Shown here: positions 18,018 to 28,896 of the stretch, piece after piece
Layout of the letters: every line of letters starts with the position of its first letter
Position numbering within the stretch: position 1 is the first letter of the stretch
DNA from: Rhizobium nepotum 39/7
GTDB lineage: Bacteria; Pseudomonadota; Alphaproteobacteria; Rhizobiales; Rhizobiaceae
Assembly (NCBI RefSeq): GCF_000949865.1
Contig: NZ_JWJH01000015.1
Coordinates: forward strand, 1 to 64,000
Length of the DNA stretch: 64,000 nt
Direction: 5' to 3'
Notes under the pieces: generated by a model
What the model saw: the letters and a program-made list of their open reading frames with translations, nothing else
Told to the model about the DNA's origin: nothing
Database searches by the model: none
Position numbers and translations under genes: made by a program

Positions 18018-20732
18018 TTGACGGACGTTCTGACAACCGCTGCCCTGATTACGGAGGAAAGCCGCGCTTCGGCCACTCCGATGATGGAGCAATATATCGA
18101 GATCAAGGCGAACAATCCCGGTTCGCTGCTGTTCTATCGCATGGGCGATTTTTACGAATTGTTCTTTGACGATGCGGTCGAAGCCTCCCGCTCACTCGGC
18201 ATCACGCTGACGAAACGCGGCCAGCATATGGGACACGATATTCCCATGTGCGGCGTTCCCGTTCACGCCGCTGACGATTATCTCCAGAAGCTCATCCTGC
18301 GCGGTTATCGCGTCGCCGTCTGCGAGCAGGTGGAAGACCCGGCCGAGGCGAAGAAGCGCGGATCGAAATCCGTGGTCAAGCGTGATGTGGTGCGGCTCGT
18401 CACACCAGGCACGCTGACCGAAGAAAAACTCCTGTCGCCAACGGAATCCAACTATCTGATGGCGCTCGCCCGTATTCGTGGCAGTGCGGAGGCGCAGTTC
18501 GCGCTGGCCTGGATCGATATTTCCACGGGCGTCTTCCGTCTGGCGGAAACCACGCTGACACGACTACTAGCCGATATCTGGCGTATCGATCCGCGCGAGT
18601 TGATCGTTGCGGACAGTCTGTTCCATGATGAGGAACTGCGGCCGGTATTCGATGTCCTCGGCCGTGTAGCGGTGCCGCAGCCGGCTGTCCTCTTCGACAG
18701 TGCAGTCGCAGAAGGGCGTATCGCCCGTTACTTCAATGTCTCGACGCTGGACGGCTTCGGCACATTCTCGCGTGTGGAAATGGCCGCAGCCGCTGCTGCC
18801 GTAGCCTATGTCGAAAAGACCCAGATTGCCGAGCGTCCGCCTTTGGGCGCGCCGGAGCGTGAAAGTGCCGCCTCCACCCTTTTCATCGACCCTGCCACCC
18901 GCGCCAATCTGGAGCTGGTGAAGACGCTCTCCGGCGAAAGAGACGGATCGCTGCTACATGCCCTGAACCGCACGGTAACGGGCGGTGGCGCACGACTGCT
19001 GGCCGAGCGGCTGATGTCGCCTCTGACCGATCCGGAAAAGATAAACGCCCGCCTGGATGCCGTCGCCTACCTCATTGACGATGTCTCCCTTTGCGATGGC
19101 CTGCGCGATGCCCTGAAACATGTCGCGGATATGCCGCGCGCGCTTTCCCGCCTTGCGCTGGAGCGCGGCGGGCCGCGTGATCTCGGCGCTATCCGACAGG
19201 GTCTGGTTTCAGCCGAGAAAATTGCAGCCATTCTCGATCAGGGATTGCTGCCGGACGAGCTGGCGACGGCTCTCAAGGCTTTGAAAGCCTTGCCGGGCGG
19301 GCTGGAGGCATTGCTCGGCTCGATGCTCGCCGACGATCTGCCGCTTTTGAAGCGCGATGGCGGTTTCCTGCGCGAAGGCGCCAATGCCGAACTTGACGAA
19401 GTACGGGCGCTGCGCGACCAGTCGCGCCGCGTGATCGCCGGGCTGCAACTGAAATATGCCGATGAGACCGGCATCAAGTCGCTGAAGATCAAGCACAACA
19501 ACGTACTTGGTTATTTCATCGAGGTTACGGCCGGCAATGCCGATGTGATGATGGCGACGGATGAGGCCAAGGCGCGCTTCATCCACCGCCAGACCATGGC
19601 GGGTGCCATGCGCTTCACCACAACAGAGCTTGCCGATCTCGAAAGTCGTATCGCCAATGCCGCCGCACAGGCATTGACCATGGAGCTGGAGGCCTTCGCG
19701 CGCATGGTCGAGGCCGTGGTGCAGCAGGCGGAGGCGATCAAGGCCGGCGCGGCGGCACTTGCCATCATCGATGTTGCCTCTAGCCTTGCTTATCTGGCGA
19801 CGGAACAGGCCTATTGCCGCCCGATCGTCGATGCCTCCATGGCGTTCGCGATCAAGGGCGGGCGTCATCCGGTGGTGGAGCAGGCCCTGCGGCGTCAGTC
19901 GGCTGGGCCGTTCATCGCCAATAATTGCGATCTCTCGGCTGCTGACGGCGGCAAAAACGGGGCGATCTGGCTGCTGACAGGCCCGAACATGGGCGGTAAA
20001 TCGACCTTCCTGCGCCAGAATGCGCTGATCGCCATCCTTGCGCAGATAGGCTCCTTCGTTCCGGCCGAGGCGGCTCATATCGGTATTGTCGACCGGCTGT
20101 TTTCCCGCGTCGGCGCGTCTGACGATCTGGCACGCGGCCGCTCGACCTTCATGGTGGAGATGGTGGAAACTGCGGCCATCCTCAATCAGGCGACGGATCG
20201 CTCGCTGGTTATTCTGGATGAGATCGGTCGCGGTACCGCAACCTTTGACGGCCTTTCGATCGCCTGGGCGGCGGTGGAGCATCTGCACGAGGTCAATCGT
20301 TGCCGTGGTCTCTTCGCCACCCATTTCCACGAGTTGACGGTGCTGTCGGAAAAACTCGGCCGCCTCTCCAATGCCACGATGCGGGTGAAGGAGTGGGAAG
20401 GCGACGTCATCTTCCTGCACGAGGTCGGGCCGGGTGCTGCGGATCGCTCCTACGGTATCCAGGTGGCGCGGCTTGCGGGACTTCCGGCGTCGGTGGTGGA
20501 GCGCGCACGCGAGGTGCTGACGAAGCTCGAAGATGCCGACCGCAAGAACCCGGCCAGCCAGCTGATTGACGATCTGCCGCTGTTCCAGGTCGCGGTTCGC
20601 CGCGAGGAGGGCCGCAAGGCCGGGCCATCGAAGGTGGAGGAAGCTTTGAAGGTGTTCAACCCCGATGAAATGACGCCGCGTGAGGCATTGGACGCGCTCT
20701 ATGCGCTAAAGAAAGAACTTGGCAGGGCTTGA
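18018..20732 (+). CDS. mutS: DNA mismatch repair protein MutS
   Basis: A 904-residue MutS. The mismatch-binding domain begins with [28 protein letters not shown], containing the Phe-x-Glu reading-head motif ([13 protein letters not shown]), followed by connector, lever/clamp and ATPase domains. Walker A is GPNMGGKST at about residue 655, and the signature is [14 protein letters not shown] at about 734. The start is TTG 18018; the first ATG codons come only at residue 22, inside the conserved region's lead-in, so TTG gives the family N-terminus. mutL is not in the window. glnD follows after 95 nt. Confidence 0.96.
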   Translation: MTDVLTTAALITEESRASATPMMEQYIEIKANNPGSLLFYRMGDFYELFFDDAVEASRSLGITLTKRGQHMGHDIPMCGVPVHAADDYLQKLILRGYRVAVCEQVEDPAEAKKRGSKSVVKRDVVRLVTPGTLTEEKLLSPTESNYLMALARIRGSAEAQFALAWIDISTGVFRLAETTLTRLLADIWRIDPRELIVADSLFHDEELRPVFDVLGRVAVPQPAVLFDSAVAEGRIARYFNVSTLDGFGTFSRVEMAAAAAAVAYVEKTQIAERPPLGAPERESAASTLFIDPATRANLELVKTLSGERDGSLLHALNRTVTGGGARLLAERLMSPLTDPEKINARLDAVAYLIDDVSLCDGLRDALKHVADMPRALSRLALERGGPRDLGAIRQGLVSAEKIAAILDQGLLPDELATALKALKALPGGLEALLGSMLADDLPLLKRDGGFLREGANAELDEVRALRDQSRRVIAGLQLKYADETGIKSLKIKHNNVLGYFIEVTAGNADVMMATDEAKARFIHRQTMAGAMRFTTTELADLESRIANAAAQALTMELEAFARMVEAVVQQAEAIKAGAAALAIIDVASSLAYLATEQAYCRPIVDASMAFAIKGGRHPVVEQALRRQSAGPFIANNCDLSAADGGKNGAIWLLTGPNMGGKSTFLRQNALIAILAQIGSFVPAEAAHIGIVDRLFSRVGASDDLARGRSTFMVEMVETAAILNQATDRSLVILDEIGRGTATFDGLSIAWAAVEHLHEVNRCRGLFATHFHELTVLSEKLGRLSNATMRVKEWEGDVIFLHEVGPGAADRSYGIQVARLAGLPASVVERAREVLTKLEDADRKNPASQLIDDLPLFQVAVRREEGRKAGPSKVEEALKVFNPDEMTPREALDALYALKKELGRA

Positions 20733-20827
20733 GGGGATAGACTGCCTGTCCATCGCCTTTAAAACTCGTTATAGGACACTCCCATCGCAAGCGGTGGGAT
20801 TCCCACAGGACATGGATACCGGCATAG

Positions 20828-23656
20828 ATGGCCATCAAGGACCTGGATTTTTCGGCAATTCTCGATGTATCGGCGCTCAAGCGCGAATGCGACATCATCT
20901 TTAAGGAAGACGGCAAGCGCATCGCCGACACCCGTTCCGATTTGCTGCCGATCTTTCGCAAGGCCAGCACGGAAGGCCGGGAAAAGGCCCGGGAACTGCT
21001 GAAATCCGATGGCAGCGGCATCGATTGCGCCAGACGCATTTCCTGGCTGCAGGATCGGCTGATCGAAATCCTCTATGATCTGGCCTGCCAATATGTCTAT
21101 CCGAAAGACGCGCCGCAGATCGCCGTGGCGGCCGTGGGCGGTTACGGTCGCGGCACGCTGGCGCCGGGATCGGATATCGACCTTCTGTTCCTGCTGCCTG
21201 CCAAGAACACGCCGGATATGCACAAGGCCGTGGAGTTCGTGCTTTATCTCCTCTGGGACCTCGGCTTCAAGGTCGGCCATGCCACGCGCACGGTGGATGA
21301 GTGCGTCCGCCTCTCCAAATCCGACATGACCATCCGCACCGCCATTCTGGAAGTGCGGGCGATTTGCGGCAAGAAATCGCTGACCGACGATCTCGAAAAG
21401 CGTTTCGAGTCTGAAGTCGTCACCGGCACCGGCCCGGAATTCATCGCCGCAAAGCTCGCCGAGCGCGACCAGCGCCACCGCAAGGCGGGCGACACGCGTT
21501 ATCTGGTGGAGCCGAACGTCAAGGAAGGCAAAGGTGGCCTGCGCGACCTGCACACGCTGTTCTGGATCGCCAAATATTATTACCACGTTCGCGATACCGC
21601 CGATCTCGTCAAGCTGGGTGTCCTGTCGAAGCGCGAACTCAGGCTGTTCGAAAAGGCCGATGATTTTCTCTGGGCCGTCCGTTGCCAGATGCATTTCATC
21701 ACCAATAAGGCGGAGGAGCGCCTTTCCTTCGACATTCAGCGTGAGATCGCCGATGCGCTGGGTTACCAGCCGCGTCCGGGACTTTCCGCTGTTGAACGTT
21801 TCATGAAGCATTATTTCCTCGTGGCGAAGGATGTTGGCGATCTCACCCGCATCGTCTGCGCCGCACTGGAAGATCGGCAGGCGAAGGATGTGCCGGGCCT
21901 GTCGGGTGTTCTCAGCCGTTTTGCCCACCGCGTCCGCAAGATTCCTGGTTCTGTGGAATTCGTCGAGGATCGTGGGCGTATCGCGCTTGCGAAGCCTGAT
22001 GTGTTCAAGAACGATCCGGTCAATCTGATCCGGCTGTTTCACATCGCCGATATCAACAATCTCGAACTGCACCCGGACGCGCTGCGCGTCGTCACCCGGT
22101 CGCTGTCGCTCATCGATGAAGGGCTTCGCGAGAATGAGGAGGCGAACCGGCTGTTTCTGTCGATCCTCGCCTCGCGGCGCGACCCGGCCCTGACGCTGAG
22201 ACGAATGAATGAGGCCGGTGTGCTCGGCAAGTTCATTCCCGAATTCGGCAAGATCGTCGCGATGATGCAGTTCAACATGTATCATCACTATACGGTGGAC
22301 GAACATCTGATCCGTTCGGTCGGTGTGCTCTCGGAAGTGGACAAGGGAACCGCTGTGGATGCCCATCCGCTCGCCAACCAGCTGATGCCGGGCGTCGAGG
22401 AGCGTGAGGCGCTTTATGTCGCCGTCCTGCTGCACGATGTCGCCAAAGGCAGGCAGGAGGATCACTCGATTGCCGGCGCACGCGTGGCCCGCAAGCTTTG
22501 CCAGCGTTTCCGGCTGACCGGCAAGCAGACGGAAATGGTCGTCTGGCTGATCGAGCAGCATCTGCTGATGTCCATGGTCGCCCAGACGCGCGACCTGCAC
22601 GATCGCAAGACCATCACCGATTTTGCCGATAAGGTGCAGTCCATGGAGCGGCTGAAGATGCTGCTCATCCTGACGGTCTGCGATATCCGTGCCGTCGGTC
22701 CGGGCGTCTGGAACGGCTGGAAGGGGCAATTGCTGCGCTCGCTCTATTACGAGACCGAGTTGCTTCTGTCAGGTGGTTTTTCGGAAGTCTCCCGCAAGGA
22801 ACGGGCACATATCGCCCGCCAGGCGCTTTACGATGCTCTCGATGACTGGGGCCAGAAGGCGCGGCGCAAATACACCAAGCTGCATTATGAGCCTTACCTG
22901 CTGACGGTGGCGCTGGAAGATCAGGTGCGCCACACCCGGTTCATCCGCGAGGCCGACAAGCAGGAAAAAGCGCTGTCGACCATGGTGCGCACGCATTCCT
23001 TCCACGCCATCACCGAAATCACCGTACTGGCGCCGGACCATCCGCGCCTGCTGTCGATCATCACCGGCGCCTGCGCTGCGGCGGGCGCCAATATCGCGGA
23101 TGCGCAGATTTTCACGACATCCGATGGGCGGGCGCTGGATACGATCCTCATCAACCGCGAATTTCCGATCGACGAGGATGAGACACGGCGTGGCAACAAT
23201 GTCGGCAAGCTCATCGAGGAGGTTCTGTCCGGCCGGCAGCGCCTGCCGGAAATGATCGCCACCCGCACCAAGAGCCGCAGGAAGAAAAGCGCCTTCACCA
23301 TTCCGCCCTCCGTCATCATATCCAACGGGCTGTCGAACAAGTTCACCGTCATCGAGGTCGAGTGCCTCGACCGGCCGGGTCTTCTGGCGGATATGACGGC
23401 TGTTATCGCCGATCTTTCGCTGGACATTCACTCCGCCCGCATCACGACGTTCGGTGAAAAGGTCATCGACACTTTTTACGTGACTGATCTGTTCGGGCAG
23501 AAGGTGACGAACGACAACCGGCAGGCCAGCATCGCCACGCGCCTGAAGGCGGTGATGAGCGAGCAGGAAGACGAATTGCGCGACCGCATGCCGAACGGCA
23601 TCATCGCCCATCCAGATGTGGCGGCGCTGCCGGCCACGCGCACGGCAAAGGCTTGA
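20828..23656 (+). CDS. glnD: Bifunctional PII uridylyltransferase / uridylyl-removing enzyme
   Basis: A 942-residue GlnD, the primary glutamine sensor that uridylylates PII proteins under nitrogen limitation and removes UMP when glutamine is high. Domain order is a nucleotidyltransferase (about 104-125, [19 protein letters not shown]), an HD phosphohydrolase ([12 protein letters not shown] at about 536) and two C-terminal ACT domains (about 725-775, [20 protein letters not shown]; about 838-890, [20 protein letters not shown]). All key motifs are intact. The murJ start follows after only 7 nt, the usual rhizobial glnD-murJ arrangement. Confidence 0.96.
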   Translation: MAIKDLDFSAILDVSALKRECDIIFKEDGKRIADTRSDLLPIFRKASTEGREKARELLKSDGSGIDCARRISWLQDRLIEILYDLACQYVYPKDAPQIAVAAVGGYGRGTLAPGSDIDLLFLLPAKNTPDMHKAVEFVLYLLWDLGFKVGHATRTVDECVRLSKSDMTIRTAILEVRAICGKKSLTDDLEKRFESEVVTGTGPEFIAAKLAERDQRHRKAGDTRYLVEPNVKEGKGGLRDLHTLFWIAKYYYHVRDTADLVKLGVLSKRELRLFEKADDFLWAVRCQMHFITNKAEERLSFDIQREIADALGYQPRPGLSAVERFMKHYFLVAKDVGDLTRIVCAALEDRQAKDVPGLSGVLSRFAHRVRKIPGSVEFVEDRGRIALAKPDVFKNDPVNLIRLFHIADINNLELHPDALRVVTRSLSLIDEGLRENEEANRLFLSILASRRDPALTLRRMNEAGVLGKFIPEFGKIVAMMQFNMYHHYTVDEHLIRSVGVLSEVDKGTAVDAHPLANQLMPGVEEREALYVAVLLHDVAKGRQEDHSIAGARVARKLCQRFRLTGKQTEMVVWLIEQHLLMSMVAQTRDLHDRKTITDFADKVQSMERLKMLLILTVCDIRAVGPGVWNGWKGQLLRSLYYETELLLSGGFSEVSRKERAHIARQALYDALDDWGQKARRKYTKLHYEPYLLTVALEDQVRHTRFIREADKQEKALSTMVRTHSFHAITEITVLAPDHPRLLSIITGACAAAGANIADAQIFTTSDGRALDTILINREFPIDEDETRRGNNVGKLIEEVLSGRQRLPEMIATRTKSRRKKSAFTIPPSVIISNGLSNKFTVIEVECLDRPGLLADMTAVIADLSLDIHSARITTFGEKVIDTFYVTDLFGQKVTNDNRQASIATRLKAVMSEQEDELRDRMPNGIIAHPDVAALPATRTAKA

Positions 23657-23663
23657 AATCCCC

Positions 23664-25253
23664 ATGAGCTTGATCGGCAAGTTCGCCACGGTCGGCACGG
23701 CCACGCTCGGAAGCCGCATCTTCGGTTTCCTCCGCGAAACCCTGATGGCCGCCGCCGTCGGTACCGGCCCGGTGGCCGATGCCTTCAACGCCGCTTTCCG
23801 TTTTCCGAACACCTTCCGGCGTCTCTTTGCCGAAGGCGCGTTCAATTCGGCTTTCGTGCCGCTTTTCGCCAAGGAGATCGAGGCGAACGGCATGGAGGGC
23901 GCTAGGCGCTTTTCCGAGGAGGTCTTCGGCGTTCTGTTCACCGTGCTTCTGGCTTTGACGATCCTGATGGAACTGTCGATGCCGTTCATCGTGCGAACCG
24001 TGATTGCGCCGGGCTTTCTGGAAGACCCGGTGAAGTTCGACAACACCGTCCATCTCGCCACCATCATGTTTCCCTATCTCGCCTGCATGTCGCTGGCTGC
24101 AATGATGGGCGGCATGTTGAATTCGCTGCACCGTTATTTCGCAGCCGCGATCGCGCCGGTTTTCCTTAACATCATTCTTATCGGCGTGCTCGCCTGGGCA
24201 TGGTGGAAGAATTATGACCCGCTTCAGGTAGGGTATGCCTTGTCATGGGGGGTGATGGCAGCAGGTCTGGTGCAACTCGCCATCGTCTGGATCGCCGTGC
24301 GCAATGCCGGCATGCGGATCGGTTTCCGCAGGCCGCGGCTGACGAAGAACGTCCAGCGGCTTCTGGTACTGGCTTTGCCGGCGGCAATCACCGGCGGCAT
24401 CACCCAGATCAATCTGCTGATCAACACCAATATCGCGTCCGCCGGTGAGGGTGTGATTTCGTCGCTTGCCTATGCGGACCGGATTTACCAGCTGCCGCTC
24501 GGTGTCGTCGGCATCGCCGTCGCCACCGTGCTTTTGCCGGAACTGGCGCGGGCTTTGCGCGGCGGGCATATGGTCGAGGCGGGAAGCCTGCAGAACCGCT
24601 CGGTCGAATTCGTGCTGTTCCTGACATTGCCGGCCGCAGCCGCACTTCTCGTCATGGCGGAGCCGATCGTGCGCTTTCTTTACGAGCGCGGCAATTTCGC
24701 ACCTTCGGCTACCGTCACTGTCGCTGAAATTCTCGGTATCTACGGGCTGGGCCTGCCGGCTTTCGTGCTGATAAAGGCGTTCATTCCCGGCTTCTTCGCC
24801 CGCGAGGATACCCGCACCCCGATGATCTTCGCGGCGATTTCCGTGGCGGTGAACGTCTCTCTGGCACTGACGCTGTTTCCGCGTCTCGGCGGTCCGGGTA
24901 TCGCCATCGCCGAGATCACGGCCGGTTGGGTGAACGCCGCCCTGCTGTTCGCCATGCTGTTATGGCGCGGCCACTGGCAGGTGGATATTCCGCTTCTCAC
25001 CCGCATTCCGCGCCTGCTGTTGGCCGCTGCCCTCATGGCGGGCTTCGTTCACTATGCGCTGACCTATCTGAGCTTCGAGCTGTCCTCCGCCTCCTCCATT
25101 TTCGTTCGGGCCGGAACCATTATGGGCCTCGTGTTCGCGGCCATGCTGGTTTATTTCGTGCTGGCCTTTGTTTCGGGTGGCGCCGATCTCGGCATGGTCA
25201 AGAGAGCCGTCCGGAAGCGCGGCAAGAAGAACGTCGAGACGGAGACAGGCTGA
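23664..25253 (+). CDS. murJ: Lipid II flippase MurJ (MviN)
   Basis: A 529-residue polytopic protein of the MOP superfamily, translocating lipid II across the inner membrane for peptidoglycan synthesis. About 14 hydrophobic segments are readable. The N-terminal signature includes SRIFGFLRETLMAAAVGTGPVADAFNAAFRFPN and FRRLFAEGAFNSAFVPLFAKE (quoted in parts across residues 15-75), with the conserved arginines of the central cavity. The start MSLIGKFATV is 7 nt after glnD and the stop overlaps the next gene as TGATG. Confidence 0.93.
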   Translation: MSLIGKFATVGTATLGSRIFGFLRETLMAAAVGTGPVADAFNAAFRFPNTFRRLFAEGAFNSAFVPLFAKEIEANGMEGARRFSEEVFGVLFTVLLALTILMELSMPFIVRTVIAPGFLEDPVKFDNTVHLATIMFPYLACMSLAAMMGGMLNSLHRYFAAAIAPVFLNIILIGVLAWAWWKNYDPLQVGYALSWGVMAAGLVQLAIVWIAVRNAGMRIGFRRPRLTKNVQRLLVLALPAAITGGITQINLLINTNIASAGEGVISSLAYADRIYQLPLGVVGIAVATVLLPELARALRGGHMVEAGSLQNRSVEFVLFLTLPAAAALLVMAEPIVRFLYERGNFAPSATVTVAEILGIYGLGLPAFVLIKAFIPGFFAREDTRTPMIFAAISVAVNVSLALTLFPRLGGPGIAIAEITAGWVNAALLFAMLLWRGHWQVDIPLLTRIPRLLLAAALMAGFVHYALTYLSFELSSASSIFVRAGTIMGLVFAAMLVYFVLAFVSGGADLGMVKRAVRKRGKKNVETETG

Positions 25254-25657
25254 TGTCCTTTGCCGGAAACCGCCGTATCACGCTGGTAACCCTCGTGGTC
25301 GATGATTACGACCGCGCAAAGGCTTTTTATTGCGAGGTTCTAGGATTCGATTGTCTTTCCGACCAGCCTCTTGACGACGGTAAGCGCTGGCTGGTGGTGA
25401 AGCCGCAAGGAGCCGACGGCTGCGGCTTGCTGCTTGCCGAGGCGGATGGTGAGGCGCAGCGCCTTGCCATCGGCAATCAGACCGGCGGACGTGTCGGATT
25501 TTTCCTCCACACCGAAGATTTTGCCCGCGACTACGAGACGATGCTCGCGCGCGGCGTGCGTTTTCTGGAGGAACCTCGCCACGAGGTTTACGGTTCCGTC
25601 GCGGTCTTTTCCGACCCCTACGGAAATCGCTGGGATCTTCTTCAACCACGCGGCTGA
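25253..25657 (+). CDS. VOC-family (glyoxalase/bleomycin-resistance fold) protein
   Basis: A 134-residue single-domain vicinal-oxygen-chelate protein. The N-terminal ITLVTLVVDDYDRAKAFYCEVLGF and C-terminal VYGSVAVFSDPYGNRWDLLQ are the paired beta-alpha-beta modules of the fold, with potential metal ligands near the GRVGFFLHTEDF segment. No catalytic specificity can be assigned. It overlaps murJ by one base (TGATG), so it is expressed with murJ, although no functional link is known. Confidence 0.8.
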   Translation: MSFAGNRRITLVTLVVDDYDRAKAFYCEVLGFDCLSDQPLDDGKRWLVVKPQGADGCGLLLAEADGEAQRLAIGNQTGGRVGFFLHTEDFARDYETMLARGVRFLEEPRHEVYGSVAVFSDPYGNRWDLLQPRG

Positions 25658-25760
25658 TGCACCCTGAAACCGCTTGATTGCGAGGGGCTGCGGGTGCATA
25701 AGCGCGCGTGCAAATTCAACCACGGGGCGGGGCCCTCCACAAGCCTTTTCGAGGACGACA

Positions 25761-26825
25761 ATGAACGCATTCAAGCCGCTGGTTTTCTCGGGCGTCCAGC
25801 CGACCGGCAATCTGCATCTCGGCAATTATCTTGGCGCCATCCGCAAATTCGTGGCTTTGCAGGAAGATAACGACTGCATCTATTGCGTGGTCGACATGCA
25901 CGCCATCACCGCCCAGCTCGTTCATTCGGACCTGAAGGCGCAGACCCGTTCCATCGCGGCCGCCTTCATCGCCGCGGGCATCGACCCCGTGAAGCATATC
26001 GTCTTCAACCAGTCGGCCGTGCCGCAGCATGCCGAACTGGCATGGGTCTTCAATTGCGTGGCGCGCATCGGCTGGATGGAGCGCATGACGCAGTTCAAGG
26101 ACAAGTCTGGCAAGAATGCCGAGCAGGTGTCCCTCGGCCTGCTTGCCTATCCGAGCCTGATGGCTGCTGACATTCTGGTCTACCGCGCCACCCATGTTCC
26201 TGTCGGTGACGACCAGAAGCAGCATCTGGAACTGGCCCGCGACATCGCCCAGAAATTCAATATCGATTTCGGCGACCATATCCGCGACGCTGGTCTTGGG
26301 CTTGATATCACGGTGGGCAACGAGCCGGTGCGTGCCTATTTCCCGATGGTAGAGCCGCTGATCGGCGGTCCGGCCCCGCGCGTGATGTCGTTGAAGGACG
26401 GCACCAAGAAGATGTCGAAGTCCGATCCGTCCGATCTTTCGCGCATCAACCTCATGGACGATGTCGACGCCATTTCGAGAAAGATCAAGAAGGCGAAGAC
26501 GGACCCGGACGCGCTGCCGAGCGAAGTGGAAGGCCTGAAGGGCCGCCCGGAAGCCGAAAACCTCGTGGGTATCTATGCGGCACTGTCGGACAAGACGAAG
26601 GCGGATGTTCTTTCCGAATTCGGCGGCCAGCAGTTCTCGGCCTTCAAGCCGGCTCTCGTGGAGCTTGCCGTCAACGTGCTCGCGCCCGTCAATAACGAGA
26701 TGCGCCGTCTTCTCGACGATCCGACCCACATCGACGCCATCCTGAAGCAGGGCGGCGAGCGGGCGCGTGCAATCGCCGAAAAGACGATGAACGAGGTGCG
26801 TGACATCATCGGTTTCCTCCGCTGA
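25761..26825 (+). CDS. trpS: Tryptophanyl-tRNA synthetase
   Basis: A 354-residue class I aminoacyl-tRNA synthetase charging tRNA-Trp. The HIGH-like motif is [11 protein letters not shown] near residue 18, [15 protein letters not shown] is the conserved central block and [10 protein letters not shown] the KMSKS loop. The start [11 protein letters not shown] follows GAGGACGACA; an earlier in-frame codon at 25674 would add 29 non-conserved residues. A terminator-like hairpin at 26887-26910 lies behind it. Confidence 0.96.
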   Translation: MNAFKPLVFSGVQPTGNLHLGNYLGAIRKFVALQEDNDCIYCVVDMHAITAQLVHSDLKAQTRSIAAAFIAAGIDPVKHIVFNQSAVPQHAELAWVFNCVARIGWMERMTQFKDKSGKNAEQVSLGLLAYPSLMAADILVYRATHVPVGDDQKQHLELARDIAQKFNIDFGDHIRDAGLGLDITVGNEPVRAYFPMVEPLIGGPAPRVMSLKDGTKKMSKSDPSDLSRINLMDDVDAISRKIKKAKTDPDALPSEVEGLKGRPEAENLVGIYAALSDKTKADVLSEFGGQQFSAFKPALVELAVNVLAPVNNEMRRLLDDPTHIDAILKQGGERARAIAEKTMNEVRDIIGFLR

Positions 26826-26886
26826 CCACAGGTCGCCCGGCGGATCGCAGCCAGTGGTTTGCGCCTGCCGCGATTTGATATAATCT

Positions 26887-26910
26887 CCGCCCGAACCGTC
26901 GGGCGGGTTT
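26887..26910 (+). terminator. Probable terminator after trpS
   Basis: CCGCCCGA (26887-26894) pairs with TCGGGCGG (26899-26906) around ACCG and is followed by a short T-run (GTTTCTC). The U-tract is weak, but the place, between trpS and the next independent gene, fits. Confidence 0.55.
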
Positions 26911-26941
26911 CTCGGATCGCGGCGGACACAGGGAGTGCGGA

Positions 26942-27433
26942 ATGGTTTCAAAACGGCTGTCGCGTCTGGAAGGGCATCGTCGCAAATTTCTCGCTGTTAT
27001 CGATGACACACCGGAATGCGAAAGGGCCGTGCACTATGCCGGTCGTCGCGCCAAGAACTCCAATGGCGGACTGGTGTTGCTCTACATGATCCCGGAAGGC
27101 GATTTCCAGCAATGGCTGGGCGTCGAGCAGATCATGCGGGCCGAGGCGCGTGAGGAGGCGGAAGCCACGCTCGCCAAGATCGCCCAGAAGGTGCGTGAGA
27201 CCATCGGCATTGAGCCGGAAGCGGTGATCCGCGAAGGCGGCGCGACCGAACAGATCCACGGACTTATCGAGGAAGACCGCGATATCGCCATTCTGGTTTT
27301 GGCGGCGGGGTCGACAAAGGAAGGGCCGGGACCGCTCGTCTCCTCCATTTCCGGACGGGGCGCGGCCTTTCCCATCCCCGTTACCGTGCTGCCGGATACG
27401 CTGACGGATGAGGAAATCGACGCGCTCTGCTGA
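26942..27433 (+). CDS. Universal stress protein (UspA family)
   Basis: A 163-residue single UspA domain. The strand-loop start KFLAVIDDTPECERAVHYA and the C-terminal nucleotide-binding-like region ILVLAAGSTKEGPGPLVSSI followed by FPIPVTVLPDTL fit the family. The usual ATP-binding G-2x-G-9x-G-S/T motif is degenerate (GSTKEGPGPLVSS), so nucleotide binding is uncertain. GGGAGTGCGG just before the ATG supplies the ribosome site. It is a single gene between trpS and nfu. Confidence 0.82.
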   Translation: MVSKRLSRLEGHRRKFLAVIDDTPECERAVHYAGRRAKNSNGGLVLLYMIPEGDFQQWLGVEQIMRAEAREEAEATLAKIAQKVRETIGIEPEAVIREGGATEQIHGLIEEDRDIAILVLAAGSTKEGPGPLVSSISGRGAAFPIPVTVLPDTLTDEEIDALC

Positions 27434-27518
27434 TCGTTGCCCGGCCTGAAAGCAGGCACGGTCTTCGGACAAGAATTAGAGGCTGACGATTTCTTGAATG
27501 TAATTATCATGTCAGGGC

Positions 27519-27547
27519 TTGAAGTAAGGCTTCGCCAGGCGTATTTT
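27519..27547 (+). promoter_or_regulatory. Candidate housekeeping promoter of nfu
   Basis: A -35-like TTGAAG (27519-27524) and a -10-like TATTTT (27542-27547) are spaced by 17 nt. A start near 27554 would give a roughly 48-nt leader to the nfu ATG at 27602. The iron-control element overlaps the -10 end and this start. Confidence 0.5.
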
Positions 27548-27563
27548 TTGGAAGAATTCTAAA
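27547..27563. promoter_or_regulatory. Candidate Irr iron-control element (ICE) over the nfu promoter
   Basis: TTTGGAA-GAA-TTCTAAA matches the rhizobial ICE pattern TTTAGAA-N3-TTCTAAA at 13 of 14 arm positions (one A-to-G change in the left arm). It lies on the -10 region and presumed start site of nfu, where Irr binding would block transcription when heme/iron is low. The consensus is quoted from memory. Confidence 0.65.
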
Positions 27564-27601
27564 TTACGGGGCGTGAACGGCGACCTCGAAGGAGACAGAC
27601 G

Positions 27602-28165
27602 ATGTTCATTCAGACGGAAGCCACGCCGAACCCCGCGACCCTCAAGTTCCTGCCCGGCAAGGTGGTGCTGGAAAGCGGGACAGTGGAGTTCCTCAACCCC
27701 GCGCAGGCGCAGGCCTCGCCGCTGGCGGAGCGTCTCTTCACCATTCCGGGTGTCACCGGCGTTTATTTCGGCTTTGATTTCATCACCGTCACCAAGGACG
27801 ACGCCGAATGGCAGCATCTGAAGCCCGCCATTCTCGGCTCGATCATGGAACATTTCATGTCCGGCCGTCCCATCATGGGCACCGCCGTCGCGGCTGAAGT
27901 GTCGGATGAAGAAGGCGAGTTCTTCGAAGAGGGTGACGAAACCATTGTCGCCACCATCAAGGAATTGCTCGATACCCGCGTCCGTCCCGCTGTAGCGCAG
28001 GATGGCGGCGATATCACTTTCCGCGGTTTCCGCGACGGTACGGTGTTCCTGAACATGAAGGGCGCCTGCTCGGGTTGCCCGTCCTCCACCGCCACGCTGA
28101 AACACGGCGTTCAGAACCTGCTTCGCCATTTCGTGCCGGAAGTGCGCGAAGTCGAAGCCGTATGA
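27602..28165 (+). CDS. Nfu-type iron-sulfur cluster carrier (NifU-like)
   Basis: A 187-residue protein with an N-terminal Nfu_N domain (MFIQTEATPNPATLKFLPG, ERLFTIPGVTGVYFG) and a C-terminal NifU thioredoxin-like domain (VAQDGGDITFRGF, then GACSGCPSS). Cysteines C156 and C159 are the CxxC that holds a 4Fe-4S cluster for delivery to target enzymes such as radical SAM proteins; hemW and miaB are both in this window. A candidate ICE just upstream suggests iron control through Irr. tsaB follows after 22 nt. Confidence 0.93.
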   Translation: MFIQTEATPNPATLKFLPGKVVLESGTVEFLNPAQAQASPLAERLFTIPGVTGVYFGFDFITVTKDDAEWQHLKPAILGSIMEHFMSGRPIMGTAVAAEVSDEEGEFFEEGDETIVATIKELLDTRVRPAVAQDGGDITFRGFRDGTVFLNMKGACSGCPSSTATLKHGVQNLLRHFVPEVREVEAV

Positions 28166-28187
28166 CATTTGTAAGCCAGGCCACGCC

Positions 28188-28856
28188 ATGATTGTTCTTT
28201 CACTCGACACATCAGGCGTGGACTGTTCTGCCTGCGTTTATGACAGCGCCTCCGACACGGTGCTGGGCGAGGTATGCGAAACGATCGGCAAAGGTCATGC
28301 CGAAAGGCTGATGGCTGTGATCGACGGCGCCCTGCAGCAGGCGCAACTGCCGCTCCAGAAGATCGAGCGCATTGCGGTCACTATCGGGCCGGGTTCCTTC
28401 ACCGGCATTCGCGTCGGCGTTGCCGCAGCACGGGGCTTTGCCCTGTCGCTCGGCATAGAGGCGGTGGGCGTAACCACGCTCGAAACGATTGCCCTGCATC
28501 ATCTGCTGGATAATCCGGGCCGGCCCGTTGCCGTCGGGCTGGACGCCAAACGTGGCGAAGCCTATCTCCAGACATTTTCGGCGGATGGAACGCCGCTCGG
28601 TGAGGCCGCCCTTTTGTCTCTGGAGGATGCCAAAACGGCTCTTTCCGGTTTCGACGGCGCGGTCATTGGCTCCGCCGCCCCTCTTTTTGTGGGATCGGAA
28701 GCGGGATCGGGGCCGGATCATTTCCCGATCGCTACCGTCGCGCGGGCAGGTGGACAGAAGCCGAAAGGCATGCCGAAACCTGCGCCGCTTTACCTTCGCG
28801 GTCCCGATGCCCGGCCGCAGACGGGTTTTGCGCTGGCACGCCAGAGCGTTGCCTGA
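28188..28856 (+). CDS. tsaB: tRNA t6A37 biosynthesis protein TsaB
   Basis: A 222-residue ASKHA-fold protein that partners TsaD and TsaE to put N6-threonylcarbamoyl on A37 of ANN-decoding tRNAs. The N-terminal VLSLDTSGVDCSACVYD and the ITIGPGSFTGIRVG-type segment (VTIGPGSFTGIRVGVAAARG) are diagnostic. It is a non-catalytic platform lacking TsaD's metal site. It precedes rimI by 40 nt, the common tsaB-rimI pairing. Confidence 0.94.
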   Translation: MIVLSLDTSGVDCSACVYDSASDTVLGEVCETIGKGHAERLMAVIDGALQQAQLPLQKIERIAVTIGPGSFTGIRVGVAAARGFALSLGIEAVGVTTLETIALHHLLDNPGRPVAVGLDAKRGEAYLQTFSADGTPLGEAALLSLEDAKTALSGFDGAVIGSAAPLFVGSEAGSGPDHFPIATVARAGGQKPKGMPKPAPLYLRGPDARPQTGFALARQSVA

Positions 28857-28896
28857 TAGGTGGCATCCCGTGAATGCATGCGGATGATTCCTTGTT

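Noticed and set aside
20759-22729. A 656-codon open frame antisense to mutS end and glnD
   Set aside because: It mirrors the high-GC third positions of glnD, whose domains are unmistakable. It has no family motif and would overlap an essential conserved gene throughout.
25716-26951. A 411-codon antisense frame in trpS
   Set aside because: trpS has its HIGH-like and KMSKS motifs on the plus strand; the antisense frame has neither motif nor ribosome site.
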